This document shows, piece after piece, positions 42,239 to 51,400 of a stretch of 64,000 nucleotides of DNA. Numbering within the stretch: the stretch's first letter is position 1; each line of letters starts with the position of its first letter. The stretch comes from Caulobacter radicis (GTDB lineage Bacteria; Pseudomonadota; Alphaproteobacteria; Caulobacterales; Caulobacteraceae). The stretch covers positions 134,675 to 198,674 of the forward strand of contig NZ_QDKO01000040.1 of NCBI RefSeq assembly GCF_003094615.1. The letters run 5' to 3'. The position numbers and the translations under genes were made by a program. Under the pieces are notes generated by a model. The model ran no database searches. It was not told the origin of the DNA and was given only the letters and a program-made list of their open reading frames with translations.

Positions 42239-43117
42239 TTACGCCGCGCAGCGGGTGGTGGCGAGGGTCGAGAAATAGACGTCCTCGAGACCGCCGGTGA
42301 CGGGCGCGAAGCCCGCGCCGGGATCGGTGTCGGCCAGGACGTGGATGATGGTGCGGCCGCCCAGCAGGCGGGTCGAGATCACCTGGTGGGCCGCCTTGGC
42401 GTCGTCCAGCTCGGCCTTGTCGATGGTCTTCTTCCAGATGCGGCCCTCGAGCTGGGCGATCAGGTCGGCCGGGGCGCCTTCGCGCACGATGCGGCCGTCG
42501 CAGATGATGGCCATGGCCGGGCAGAGGTCGGAGACGTCCTCGACGATGTGGGTCGACAGGATCACCACCACGTTCTCGCCGATCTCGGCCAGCAGGTTGA
42601 GGAAGCGGTTGCGTTCTTCGGGGTCGAGGCCGGCGGTGGGCTCGTCGACGATGATCAGGCGCGGATCGCCGATCAGGGCCTGGGCGATGCCGAAGCGCTG
42701 GCGCATGCCGCCCGAGAAGCCGGCGATGGCCTTGCCCCGCACGTTCCACAGATTGACCTGGGCCAGCAGGCTCTCGACCGTGTCCTTGCGCTCCTTGCGG
42801 CCCGAAATACCCTTCAGCACCGCCATGTGGTCGAGCATGTCGTAGGCGCTGACCCGCGGATAGACGCCGAAGTCCTGCGGCAGGTAGCCCAGCACGCGGC
42901 GCAGGGCCTCCGGATCCTTCAGGACATCGATGTCGCCGAAGCGGATGTGGCCCGAGGTGGGGGCCTGCAGGGTGGCGATGGTGCGCATCAGGGTGGACTT
43001 GCCGGCGCCGTTGGGACCCAGCAGGCCGTACATCCCCCGCGGGATGGTCAGGCTGACCTCGTCCAGGGCGCGCACGCCGTTGCCATAGACGTGCGTCAGG
43101 TTTTCGATGATCAGCAT
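42239..43117 (-). CDS. ABC transporter ATP-binding protein
   Basis: 292 residues. Walker A GPNGAGKS at 34-41, signature FSGGMRQRFGIAQAL, Walker B LIIVDEPTAGLDPEE, and the C-terminal extension typical of ABC-2 type exporters. It is the ATPase for the permease/peptidase fusion encoded 14 bases downstream. It starts at 43117 and is divergent from the fumarylacetoacetate-hydrolase-like gene. Confidence 0.92.
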   Translation of the reverse strand: MLIIENLTHVYGNGVRALDEVSLTIPRGMYGLLGPNGAGKSTLMRTIATLQAPTSGHIRFGDIDVLKDPEALRRVLGYLPQDFGVYPRVSAYDMLDHMAVLKGISGRKERKDTVESLLAQVNLWNVRGKAIAGFSGGMRQRFGIAQALIGDPRLIIVDEPTAGLDPEERNRFLNLLAEIGENVVVILSTHIVEDVSDLCPAMAIICDGRIVREGAPADLIAQLEGRIWKKTIDKAELDDAKAAHQVISTRLLGGRTIIHVLADTDPGAGFAPVTGGLEDVYFSTLATTRCAA

Positions 43118-43287
43118 CGGTACTCGCGGCCCCCGGTCTTGTTAACGCCAACAGTCCCCAACCCGACATGACAAGACGGCGAGAGGCTGGGCAAGTGAAA
43201 GAACGTTTAGGCGGCCCGGTTCCCGACCACGGCGCCGCTTTTGCGGCGGGGTTCCGGTCGGGCGGTTTTGGGTCTAAGCAGGCGGCC

Positions 43288-43968
43288 ATGACGACCTACG
43301 CCTTTCCCCCGCCCGTCCAGCCTTCGGTTCCGGTGGAAGGATCCGAGGCGGCCTTCCCCGTCCGCCGCATCCTGTGCGTGGGCCGCAACTACGCCGCCCA
43401 CCGCGCCGAGATGGGCGGCGACGAGCGCGATCCGCCGTTCTTCTTCGCCAAGCCGGCCGACGCGATCGCGCCGCTGATGAACGACGTGCCCTATCCGCCG
43501 CGCACCGCCGACCTGCACCACGAGATCGAGCTGGTGGTGGCGCTGAAGTCGGGCGGGGCCGACATCGCCGTCGACGACGCGCTGGACCACGTGTTCGGCT
43601 ACGCCGTGGGCGTCGATCTGACCCGCCGCGACCTGCAAGGCGCGGCCAAGGCCAAGGGCCAGCCCTGGGAAGCGGGCAAGGCCTTCGACTTCTCCGCGCC
43701 GATCTCGGCCATCCGCCCGGTGGCCGACGCCACGCTGGACGGCGCCATCTGGCTGACCGTCAACGGCGTGCAGCGCCAGACGGGCCTCGTCTCCGACATG
43801 ATCTGGAACATCCCCGAGATCATCGCCGAGGCCAGCAAGCTGTGGACCCTGGCGGCCGGCGACCTGATCTTCACCGGTACGCCCGAGGGCGTTTCGGCGG
43901 TGGTGCGCGGCGACGAGATCGCCGGCGAGGTCGACGGCGTCGGCGCCCTGGCCTTCACCCTGGTCTAG
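43288..43968 (+). CDS. FAH family hydrolase (fumarylpyruvate hydrolase-like)
   Basis: 226 residues. RRILCVGRNYAAHRAEMGG...PPFFFAKPADAIAPL is the NagK/YcgM opening; HHEIELVVAL carries metal-binding acids; LVSDMIWNIPEIIAEASKLWTLAAGDLIFTGTPEGVSAV is the conserved C-terminal block. The short size favours fumarylpyruvate hydrolase-type members over human-type fumarylacetoacetase. With the GST-zeta gene 15 bases downstream it would form the last steps of gentisate or homogentisate breakdown. The start MTTYAF at 43288 is by homology; upstream frame is weak. Confidence 0.85.
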   Translation: MTTYAFPPPVQPSVPVEGSEAAFPVRRILCVGRNYAAHRAEMGGDERDPPFFFAKPADAIAPLMNDVPYPPRTADLHHEIELVVALKSGGADIAVDDALDHVFGYAVGVDLTRRDLQGAAKAKGQPWEAGKAFDFSAPISAIRPVADATLDGAIWLTVNGVQRQTGLVSDMIWNIPEIIAEASKLWTLAAGDLIFTGTPEGVSAVVRGDEIAGEVDGVGALAFTLV

Positions 43969-43983
43969 AGGGAGCGCGCGGCC

Positions 43984-44628
43984 GTGACCCTGACGCTGTT
44001 CGGCTACTGGCGGGCGGCCGCGCCCTATCGCGTCCGCATCGGCCTCGCCCTCAAGGGCCTGGCCTACGACCAGGCGCCGGTGAACCTGCTGAAGGGCGAG
44101 CAGCGCCAGGGCGCCTATCTCGACCTCAACCCGCAGGGGCTGACCCCCGCGCTCGCCCTCGGCGACGGCGTGGTCCTGACCCAGAGCCTGGCCATCCTGG
44201 AATGGCTGGACGAGACCCATCCCGAGCCCGCCCTGCTGCCCGCCGACCCGCTGGGCCGCGCCCGCGTGCGGGCCATGGCCCAGGTCGTGGCCTGCGACAT
44301 CCATCCGTTGAACAATGTGCGGGTCACCGGCGAGCTGGCCGCCCGCGGCCAGGACGAGGCCGCGCGCCGCGCCTGGATGGCCCGCTGGCTGGCCGAGGGC
44401 TTCAACGCCCTGGAAGCCGCCGTCGTCGCCCACGGCGGGACCTACGCCTATGGCGATACGCCGACCCTGGCCGACATCTGCATCGTGCCGCAGGTCTACG
44501 GCGCGCGCCGGTTCGACATCGACCTTTCACCCTATCCGACCCTGGTGGCGGCCGCCGACCGCGCCGCCGACCATCCCGCCTTCGCCGCTGCTCACCCCAG
44601 CCTCCAGCCGGACGCCGCCGATGCTTGA
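43984..44628 (+). CDS. GST zeta: maleylpyruvate/maleylacetoacetate isomerase-like
   Basis: 214 residues, start GTG. Thioredoxin-like N-half with TLFGYWRAAAPYRVRIGLALKGLAYD and NPQGLTPALALGDGVVLTQSLAILEWLDE, then the helical C-half, is the zeta-GST pattern. Odd point: the catalytic SSC block seen as RSSCSWRVRIAL in human GSTZ1 is RAAAPYRVRIGL here, so both serines and the cysteine are replaced by alanines. It sits between the FAH gene and the carbonic anhydrase, with an 8-base overlap with the latter. Confidence 0.8.
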   Translation: MTLTLFGYWRAAAPYRVRIGLALKGLAYDQAPVNLLKGEQRQGAYLDLNPQGLTPALALGDGVVLTQSLAILEWLDETHPEPALLPADPLGRARVRAMAQVVACDIHPLNNVRVTGELAARGQDEAARRAWMARWLAEGFNALEAAVVAHGGTYAYGDTPTLADICIVPQVYGARRFDIDLSPYPTLVAAADRAADHPAFAAAHPSLQPDAADA

Positions 44629-45250
44629 AGATCTGAAAACCAACAACGCCAACTGGTCCAAGCGCAAGACCGAGGTCGACGCCGAGTTCTTCAAGCGCCT
44701 CGAGAACCAGCAGAGCCCCGAGTACCTGTGGATCGGCTGCAGCGACAGCCGCGTGCCGGCCAACGAGATTGTGGGCCTCGATCCGGGCGAGCTGTTCGTC
44801 CACCGCAACGTGGCCAACCTCGCCCCGCCGCAGGACGCCAACTACCTGTCCGTGCTTCAGTTCGCGGTCGACGTGCTGAAGGTCAAGCACATCATGGTCG
44901 TGGGCCACTACGGCTGCGGCGGCGTGGCGGCGGCCATCGACGGCAAGCGCCGGGGCCTGGTCGATCACTGGCTGCATCCGATCCGCGAGGTCCACGCCGA
45001 GCACCGCTGCGAGCTGGACGCCATCCCCGAAGAGCGCGACCGCCTCAACCGCCTGTGCGAGCTGAACGTCATCCGCCAGGTGCGCAACGTCGCCTCGGAC
45101 GTGTTCGTGCAGGACGCCTGGGCCCGCGGCCAGAGCCTGGCCGTGCACGGCTGGGTCTATTCGCTGGCCAACGGCCTGGTCACCGATCTCGACGTGGGCA
45201 TCGCCAGCCAGGCCGACTACGAGCGCGTGCTGTCCGGCGCGGCGGAGTAG
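44621..45250 (+). CDS. can: Beta carbonic anhydrase
   Basis: 209 residues. Zinc ligands Cys40, His96 and Cys99, with Asp42-Ser43-Arg44 in IGCSDSRVPANEIVGLDPGELFVHRNVANL, and VVGHYGCGGV. Cytosolic, no signal peptide; length and motifs fit the E. coli Can type, supplying bicarbonate for carboxylations. It overlaps the GST-zeta gene by eight bases, so it is probably translated from the same message. A family F palindrome follows. Confidence 0.93.
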   Translation: MLEDLKTNNANWSKRKTEVDAEFFKRLENQQSPEYLWIGCSDSRVPANEIVGLDPGELFVHRNVANLAPPQDANYLSVLQFAVDVLKVKHIMVVGHYGCGGVAAAIDGKRRGLVDHWLHPIREVHAEHRCELDAIPEERDRLNRLCELNVIRQVRNVASDVFVQDAWARGQSLAVHGWVYSLANGLVTDLDVGIASQADYERVLSGAAE

Positions 45251-45252
45251 TT

Positions 45253-45384
45253 TCTCCCTCCTCCCCCTTCCCCCTTGATGGGGGAAGGGTCGGGGATGGG
45301 GGTGAAAGCGCTTCAGGACGAGGCGCCAACCAGGCCGCCGCAGCCACCCCCACCCCTGCCCCTCCCCCATCGAGGGGGAGGGAA
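45253..45384. repeat. Intergenic palindrome, family F copy 1
   Basis: CTCCCTCCTCCCCCTTCCCCCTTGATGGGGGAAGG on the left and CCCTCCCCCATCGAGGGGGAGGG on the right. A related copy is at 48288-48424. Between can and the DedA gene. Confidence 0.78.
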
Positions 45385-45469
45385 ATCCGCGCCGCGCCCG
45401 ATCGTCGCAGTTGGCGGATCGCCGTTCGGTGCTTACTTGTTCGTCACCATCCCCTGCCACGGTGGTTGC

Positions 45470-46087
45470 ATGGACGCCTTTCTCCAGAGCCTGCACAGCC
45501 TCGTCGTCGAGCACCGCCTGCTGGTGTGCGCGATCCTGGCGGTCGTCACCCTGCTCGAAGCCTTGATGCTGGTCGGGGTGCTGATCCCGATCATGGCGGT
45601 GATGCTGACGGCCGGCGCGCTGATCGCCACCGGCTCGCTGCATCCGGTCGAGGTGATCGTCTGGTGCAGCGTCGGGGCAGCCCTGGGCGATGCGATCTCC
45701 TACCTGATGGGCCGCCACATGGGCGCCTGGGCCGTGCGCCATCCGGTGCTGGCCAAGCACCGCCGCACCGTGGCCCGCGCCCGTCTCTACACCCGCCGCT
45801 ACGGCGTGCTGGCCCTGGCCGTGGCCCGCTATCTTGGCCCGCTGCGCCCATTCGTGCCGATGGCCGCGGGCATGACCCGCATGCGCGACTGGACCTTCCA
45901 CGCCGCCAACACCGTCACCGCGCCGGTGTGGGTGATCACCGTCCTGGCTCCTGGCTATCTGGCAGCGCGTCACCTGGGCTACTGGAAGCCCGATCCGGTG
46001 TGGCTGACCGCGGTGGTCGTCGGCGGCCTGCTGCTGGTCGCCACGGTGATGATCCTGCGCCGCAAGCCCGCCGCGTCGAAGGTTTGA
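45470..46087 (+). CDS. DedA family membrane protein
   Basis: 205 residues, about five membrane helices. The DedA/SNARE-associated core is present: FLQSLHSLVVEHRLLVCAILAVVTLLEALMLVGVLIPIMAVMLTAGALIATG then GAALGDAISYLMGRHMG (G-x3-G-D-x3-Y-x3-G) and RYLGPLRPFVPMAAGMTRM. DedA proteins include undecaprenyl phosphate and lipid scramblase/flippase types. The ATG at 45470 is the first usable start after the repeat. A family D repeat follows. Confidence 0.9.
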   Translation: MDAFLQSLHSLVVEHRLLVCAILAVVTLLEALMLVGVLIPIMAVMLTAGALIATGSLHPVEVIVWCSVGAALGDAISYLMGRHMGAWAVRHPVLAKHRRTVARARLYTRRYGVLALAVARYLGPLRPFVPMAAGMTRMRDWTFHAANTVTAPVWVITVLAPGYLAARHLGYWKPDPVWLTAVVVGGLLLVATVMILRRKPAASKV

Positions 46088-46119
46088 GGCTGGAGGCGTT
46101 CGGAGGCCACGCGTGGCCC

Positions 46120-46226
46120 TCGCCCTTCGACAGGCTCAGGGTGAGGACCATTTACAGGCCTGAGTTTACGGGCCCGAGCGCTGGAAAAACCTCATCCTGA
46201 GCTTGTCGAAGGACGAGGTTTTCGTC
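46120..46226. repeat. Intergenic palindrome, family D copy 2
   Basis: CGCCCTTCGACAGGCTCAGG arms with CCTGAG...GAAGGACGAGG complement; same family as 16649 and 56244. Between DedA and the convergent pbpC. Confidence 0.8.
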
Positions 46227-46250
46227 CCAAACGCCAGATATCGATCCGCC

Positions 46251-48356
46251 CTAGCCCGGCGCCCTGACGCGCACCCGGGCGCTGGCCGCCCGGCCCTGGT
46301 CGTCGACCACCCGCAGCCGGTAGAAGCCCGCCGCCGCCGGTCGCCAGACCGGCTTGCCGCCGACCGGATCGTCGGCCAGGGGCTTGCCGTCCACGTACCA
46401 CGACAGGTTCTCGCCGCCGGCCGCCAGCACCAGGCCGCGCGAACCCTTGCCCAGGCCCTCGACCTGCACCGTCGCCCCGTCGGGCGGGAAGATCAGGCGC
46501 GGGCCTTCGTCGGCGACGGTCCGCAACTGCTGCAAGGCGCCGGGGGCCGACTTCGGCGCGATCGGGCGCGGAGCCGTGGGCGGCGCGCCCACCAGGTCGG
46601 CGACGTCGAACAGGGTGGGCAGGGCCGCGTCGCGTCCGGTGAGGCCGCCGCGCGCGCCGCCGTCGGCCCGGCCGGTCCAGACGACGATGGCGTGGCCGCC
46701 GACGATCCCCGCCGCCACCGCGTCGCGGAAGCCGTAGGAGGTGCCGGTCTTGAAGGCCATGGCCGGTCCGCCCCGGGTCAGGGCCGAAGGGGCGCGGCCG
46801 CGCGGGCCCGGCGCCTCGCGCAGGATGTCGAGCACCTGGTTGACCGCTTCGGCCCGGGCGATGCGGGTTCCGGCCTGGCGTTCGCGGGCCTTGGCGTCTT
46901 TGACCGTATAGGCCAGCGGCTTGACCACCCCGCCGTCGCCCAGGCCCGCATAGAGGGTGACGAGGTCGCGCAAAGTGATGCCGGCGCCGCCCAGGGCCAG
47001 AGCCAGGCCGGCGGCCTTCACCTCGGCCTTGGGCCGCAAGAGTTTGACCCCCCCGGCCTCAAGGCGGGCGGCGAAGGCCTCGGGGCCGATCTTCTCCAGC
47101 GTGGCGACGGCCGGCACGTTCAGCGAATAGGCCAGGGCCTCGCGGGCGGTGACCTTGCCGTGGAACACGCGGTCGAAGTTCTCGGGCTGGTAGTCGGCGA
47201 ACCGCGTCTGGGCGTCGTCGATCTGGGTGTCGGGCGCCAGCATGCCGTCGTCGAAGGCGAAGGCGTAGACGAAGGGCTTCAGCGCCGAGCCGGGCGAGCG
47301 GGCGGCGCTGGTCATGTCCACCCAGCCGCCGGGCCGGTCGCGGCCGGCCGAGCCGACCAGGGCCCGCACGGCCCGGTCCCTGATCCGCACGACGATGATG
47401 GCGGCGGTGGCTTCGGGGCCCTGGCTGGCGGCGACGCTGGCGGCCAGGGGCTCCAGCCGCGATTGCAGGTCGGGGTCGATGGTGGTCAGCACGCTGGGTT
47501 GGCTGGCGGGCGCGGCGGCGGCCTGCTGGCCGGCCAGGTGCCAGGCCACGGCCGGGAAGGGCGCGCGGCGCGGGATCGGTTCGCCTTCGGCCTCGACGGC
47601 GGCGACGGTGGTCAGCACGCCGGCGCGGACCATCTTGTCGAGCACGGCGCGGCGGGCCTCGCGGGCGGCTTCGGGGCGGCGGTCGGGTCGGCGGGCCTCG
47701 GGCGCCTGGGGCAGGGCGATCAGCAGGGCCTGTTCGCCGTCGGTCAGGCTGGACGGCTCGTGGCCGAAATAGGACAGGCTGGCCCCGCGCACGCCCTCCA
47801 GATTGCCGCCGTAGGGCGCCAGGGTCAGGTAGAGCGCCAGGATCTCGTCCTTGCTCAGCCGGCTTTCCAGCTGGGCGGCGCGGACCATCTCGATCAGCTT
47901 GGATCCGAGATTGCGGGGGCGGGGCTCCAGCAGGCGAGCGGTCTGCATCGACAGGGTCGAGGCGCCGCTGCTGACCCGGCCATGCACGATCGCCGACCCC
48001 GTGGCGCGGACCACGGCGATGGGATCGACCCCCAGGTGCCAGCGGAAGCGGGCGTCCTCGACGGCCACCAGGCGCTTCAGGAACGTCGGGTCGGTGCGGT
48101 TGAGGTCGGCCCGCACCCGCCAGCGGCCGTCCTCGACCGGCAGGGCGCGCAGCCACGCCCCGCGCTCGCCCAGCACCACGGGCGAGGAGCGCTTGGCGCG
48201 GCTCATGTCCGGCGGGAAGGCGGCGCTGAGGGCGAACACCCCGACCTGGGCGGCGAGGAAACCGGCGAGCAGGCGGGTGAGCAGAGCGACCTTCCCCTCC
48301 CCCTGGATGGGGGAGGGGTCAGGGGTGGGGGTGGCTTCTGAGTCGGCGGTGGTCAC
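46251..48356 (-). CDS. pbpC: Penicillin-binding protein 1C
   Basis: 701 residues from the GTG at 48356. One membrane helix (about 23-47) precedes a GT51 transglycosylase with catalytic Glu100 in AVEDARFRWHLGVD, then a transpeptidase with S357-x-x-K360 (PGSALKPF), SLN (411-413) and KTG (536-538), and a C-terminal BiPBP_C domain (about 620-700). PBP1C makes and cross-links wall glycan; it pairs with the adjacent alpha-2-macroglobulin. Odd: residues 8-22 (ATPTPDPSPIQGEGK) come from one arm of a family F palindrome. GAAGGTG before the GTG supports this start. Confidence 0.92.
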   Translation of the reverse strand: MTTADSEATPTPDPSPIQGEGKVALLTRLLAGFLAAQVGVFALSAAFPPDMSRAKRSSPVVLGERGAWLRALPVEDGRWRVRADLNRTDPTFLKRLVAVEDARFRWHLGVDPIAVVRATGSAIVHGRVSSGASTLSMQTARLLEPRPRNLGSKLIEMVRAAQLESRLSKDEILALYLTLAPYGGNLEGVRGASLSYFGHEPSSLTDGEQALLIALPQAPEARRPDRRPEAAREARRAVLDKMVRAGVLTTVAAVEAEGEPIPRRAPFPAVAWHLAGQQAAAAPASQPSVLTTIDPDLQSRLEPLAASVAASQGPEATAAIIVVRIRDRAVRALVGSAGRDRPGGWVDMTSAARSPGSALKPFVYAFAFDDGMLAPDTQIDDAQTRFADYQPENFDRVFHGKVTAREALAYSLNVPAVATLEKIGPEAFAARLEAGGVKLLRPKAEVKAAGLALALGGAGITLRDLVTLYAGLGDGGVVKPLAYTVKDAKARERQAGTRIARAEAVNQVLDILREAPGPRGRAPSALTRGGPAMAFKTGTSYGFRDAVAAGIVGGHAIVVWTGRADGGARGGLTGRDAALPTLFDVADLVGAPPTAPRPIAPKSAPGALQQLRTVADEGPRLIFPPDGATVQVEGLGKGSRGLVLAAGGENLSWYVDGKPLADDPVGGKPVWRPAAAGFYRLRVVDDQGRAASARVRVRAPG

Positions 48357-48424
48357 GGCGCATCACCTTCAAGCGCCGCAGTCACCCCCATCCCCGGCCC
48401 TTCCCCCATCCAGGGGGAAGGGAG
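48288..48424. repeat. Intergenic palindrome, family F copy 2
   Basis: Arms CTTCCCCTCCCCCTGGATGGGGG and CCCCATCCAGGGGGAAGG, related to 45253-45384. The left arm lies inside the pbpC reading frame (residues 8-22); the right arm is in the gap before the macroglobulin gene. Confidence 0.8.
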
Positions 48425-48435
48425 CAGTTCCAACA

Positions 48436-51400
48436 TCATTGGCCGGTGATCGTCGTGCGGCCGGCGTCCGACCGGGCGGCGATGCTCGGGCGGTACATGT
48501 CCTTGGCCACGGCGCCGGGCAGGAAGAACTCGCCCGGCGTCACGGCCCGCGCGATGTAGGCCATGGCGAAGGGCTTGTTGCCCTCCAGGTCGAGCGCGGC
48601 GATGTAGCGGTCGTCGCGGCTTTCCTGGGCGTCAGGCGTCGACAGCTCCCCTAAGAACCGGAACGGTCCGTTCTGGGCGTCGTCGGCGCCGAGCGGGGCC
48701 TCGATCTCGAAGCCGGCCGGCAGGGCGTCGTCGACCACCAGGGCGGTCGAGCGGGCCTGCATCGACCGGCCCTGGATCAGCACGATCACCCGTTCGCCCT
48801 GGCGGATGGCCGAGGGATCGACCGCCCCGCCGCTCATCGTGAACAGTCGCTTGCTCACCGACAGGCCGTTGCTTTCGGCGACCGGGGCGACGATCGGCGT
48901 GCCGCGCACGCTGACCGTCCGCCACAGGGCGCCCTTGCCCTTGTTGGTGAAGCGGGCGTCGGCCAGCTTGCCCACGGCCCAGCGCGGCGCGCCGCCGGCG
49001 GGCGGCAGGGCGACGACGTTCTGGGCCTCGATGCTGATGGGGCCGGCGGCCTTCATCAGCTGGTGGGCGGCATAGAGCAGCTGGGCCTGTTCCTGGGTGT
49101 TCAGGGCGTCGGGATCCTTGACCACGTTCTCCAGGCGGCCTTGCAGCCTAGCGGCGACGTCGGTCTGGCCGGCCTGCACCGCCAGGGCCGTGACGGCGGC
49201 CACGTCACGCAGCGGGCTCTGGTACCAGTCGTACTCGTCGCGCCAGTTCAGCGAGTTGACCGCCTGGCGCATGGCCGAGCGGGCCCGGGCGTGGTCGCCC
49301 ATCAGCGCCAGGCCCGCGGCCACCTGGGCCTTGGCGATCGGCTGGTCCTCGTCCTTCATCTGCACGTCGTGCCACCAGCGCAGGCGGGCCAGATCCCCCC
49401 GCCCGGCCTTGGCCAGGACGTAGAGGGCGTAGGCGCTGGCCCGGCGACGCATGCGCTGGGTGGCCTTGCGGCTTTCGTCCTCGTTGCGGCCCCACCAGGA
49501 CGGATACTCCATCCGGTAGGCGACCGAGGCCCAGCCGTCGGGACGGCTGACCTGGCGCATGGCGTTCAGCGCCTTGTCCAGGGCCTCGTCGGGCACGGCG
49601 ACGCCTTGCGCCTTGGCCTCCAGCAGGAAGTCGGTGGCGTAGGCGCCCAGCCAAGGGTCGGCCTCGCCGTCGCCCACCCGCCACAGGCCGAAGGCGCCGT
49701 CGAGGGTCTGGCGATCCAGCAGGCGGCCCACGGCCCCGGCCAGGGCGGCCGGCGTGCGCTTGAGCTTGGGATCGGTGGAGACGTTCTGTGCGTAGAGCAG
49801 CGGATAGGCCGCCGACACCACCTGCTCGGTGCAGCCGTACGGGTAGCGCTGCAAGGCGACCGCGATCGCCGACGGGTCGAAGCCCTTGAACGGCGAGTAG
49901 CTGACCTGCAGCGTCACGTCGCCGGCCGCCAGGCCCGACAGCAGCTGGTAGTTGGGGGTGTAGCTGGCGCCCGGGGCCTGAAGTTCGGTGGTGGTGCGCA
50001 CCACGTCGCCCCAGCCCAGGCGCGTCTGGATCGGATAGTCCTTGGCGGTCGAGAAGCCGGGGCCGGTGACCTTGAAGCCGATCTTGCCGACGCCGGTGAC
50101 GTCGGGCGCCAGGAAGGGGATCTTCTCGGCGACACGCTGGCCCAGGATCAGGGTGATCACCTTCCTGAAGGCGACCTTCAGCCCGCCGGACGCATTGGCC
50201 TCGGCGGTGTAGGCGCCGGGTTTGCCCTCGACATTGTGCAGTTCCAGCGTCGCGGTCGGCTTGTCGCCGGGCGACAGGAAGCGCGGCAGGTTGAGGTCGG
50301 CCACCACCGGCTGGCGCACGGTCATGGCCTTGGAGCCCGAGCCGACGGCGTTGTCGGTCCAGGCCACGGCCATGATCCGCAGCTCGCCGTTGAAGTCGGC
50401 GGGCGGCAGCTTGATCGTCGCCTTGCCGTCGAGGCCCGTCTCGACCACGCCCGACCACAGGGCCACGGTCTTGATCGGCGTGACCGTCAGGCCCTCGCCG
50501 CCCAGCTCGTCGCCGCCGAAGTTGACGTTGGCCGGCGCGCCCATGTTCGGGTCGAGCAGGCGGCCGTAGTCGTCGCGGTAGTCGAGCGTCAGGGCCCGCT
50601 TGCCAAAATACCACTTCACCGGATCGGGGCTTTCCTGGCGGGTCAGGCGCAGCACGCCCTCGTCCACCGCCGCCACCGTGACGCGGGCCTTCTGGCCAAA
50701 GCCCAGACCCTGCACCTTGAGCGGGATTTCCACCGGCGCCTTGGAGTCGAGCTTCGGCGGCGTGCCGATATCGACCGTCAGCTTGCGGCCCTTGGGCTCC
50801 AGCGGCACGTAGACGAGGCCGAGAGCCCGCTTGGGCTTGGGCGAGGCGACCGGGTCGCGCGGCTGGATGACGGTGACCATCACATAGGCCCCGCCGCCCC
50901 AGGCGGCGCTGGTCTTCAGCTTCACGGTCGCGCCGTTCTCGCCGACCGACAGGGTCTTGAAGTCGATCAGGCGGTCGGTGGCCACGGCCACCTGGGCCTG
51001 ACCGGCATAGGGGGCCTTCAGCGTGATCTCGACGGTGTCGCCTTGCGCGTAGGCGCGGGTTCCGGCCGAGACGCGCACGAAGTCGGGGGCCTCGGCGTCC
51101 TTGGCCGGCGAGCCCCAGCCCGACGAGAACCGCGCGACGGTCTTGGTTCCTTCCGGTCCCTCGATCACCAGGCGGTAGTCGCCCCAGCCCAGGCGGCGGT
51201 TGATCCGCGCGCTGGCCCCGGCCGACATGTTCAGCGCGCCCTTGGCCACGACGGCGTCGCGGCTGGTGCGCCGCCACTGCCAGCGGCCGTCCTGCTGGAA
51301 CCAGTCGTAGTTCCAGTTCTCGCTGATCAGGGTGTAGCTGGCGGTGGTCGAGATCTTCTTGCCGGCGGCGTCGACGGCGATGACTTCCAGGCTCACCGGC

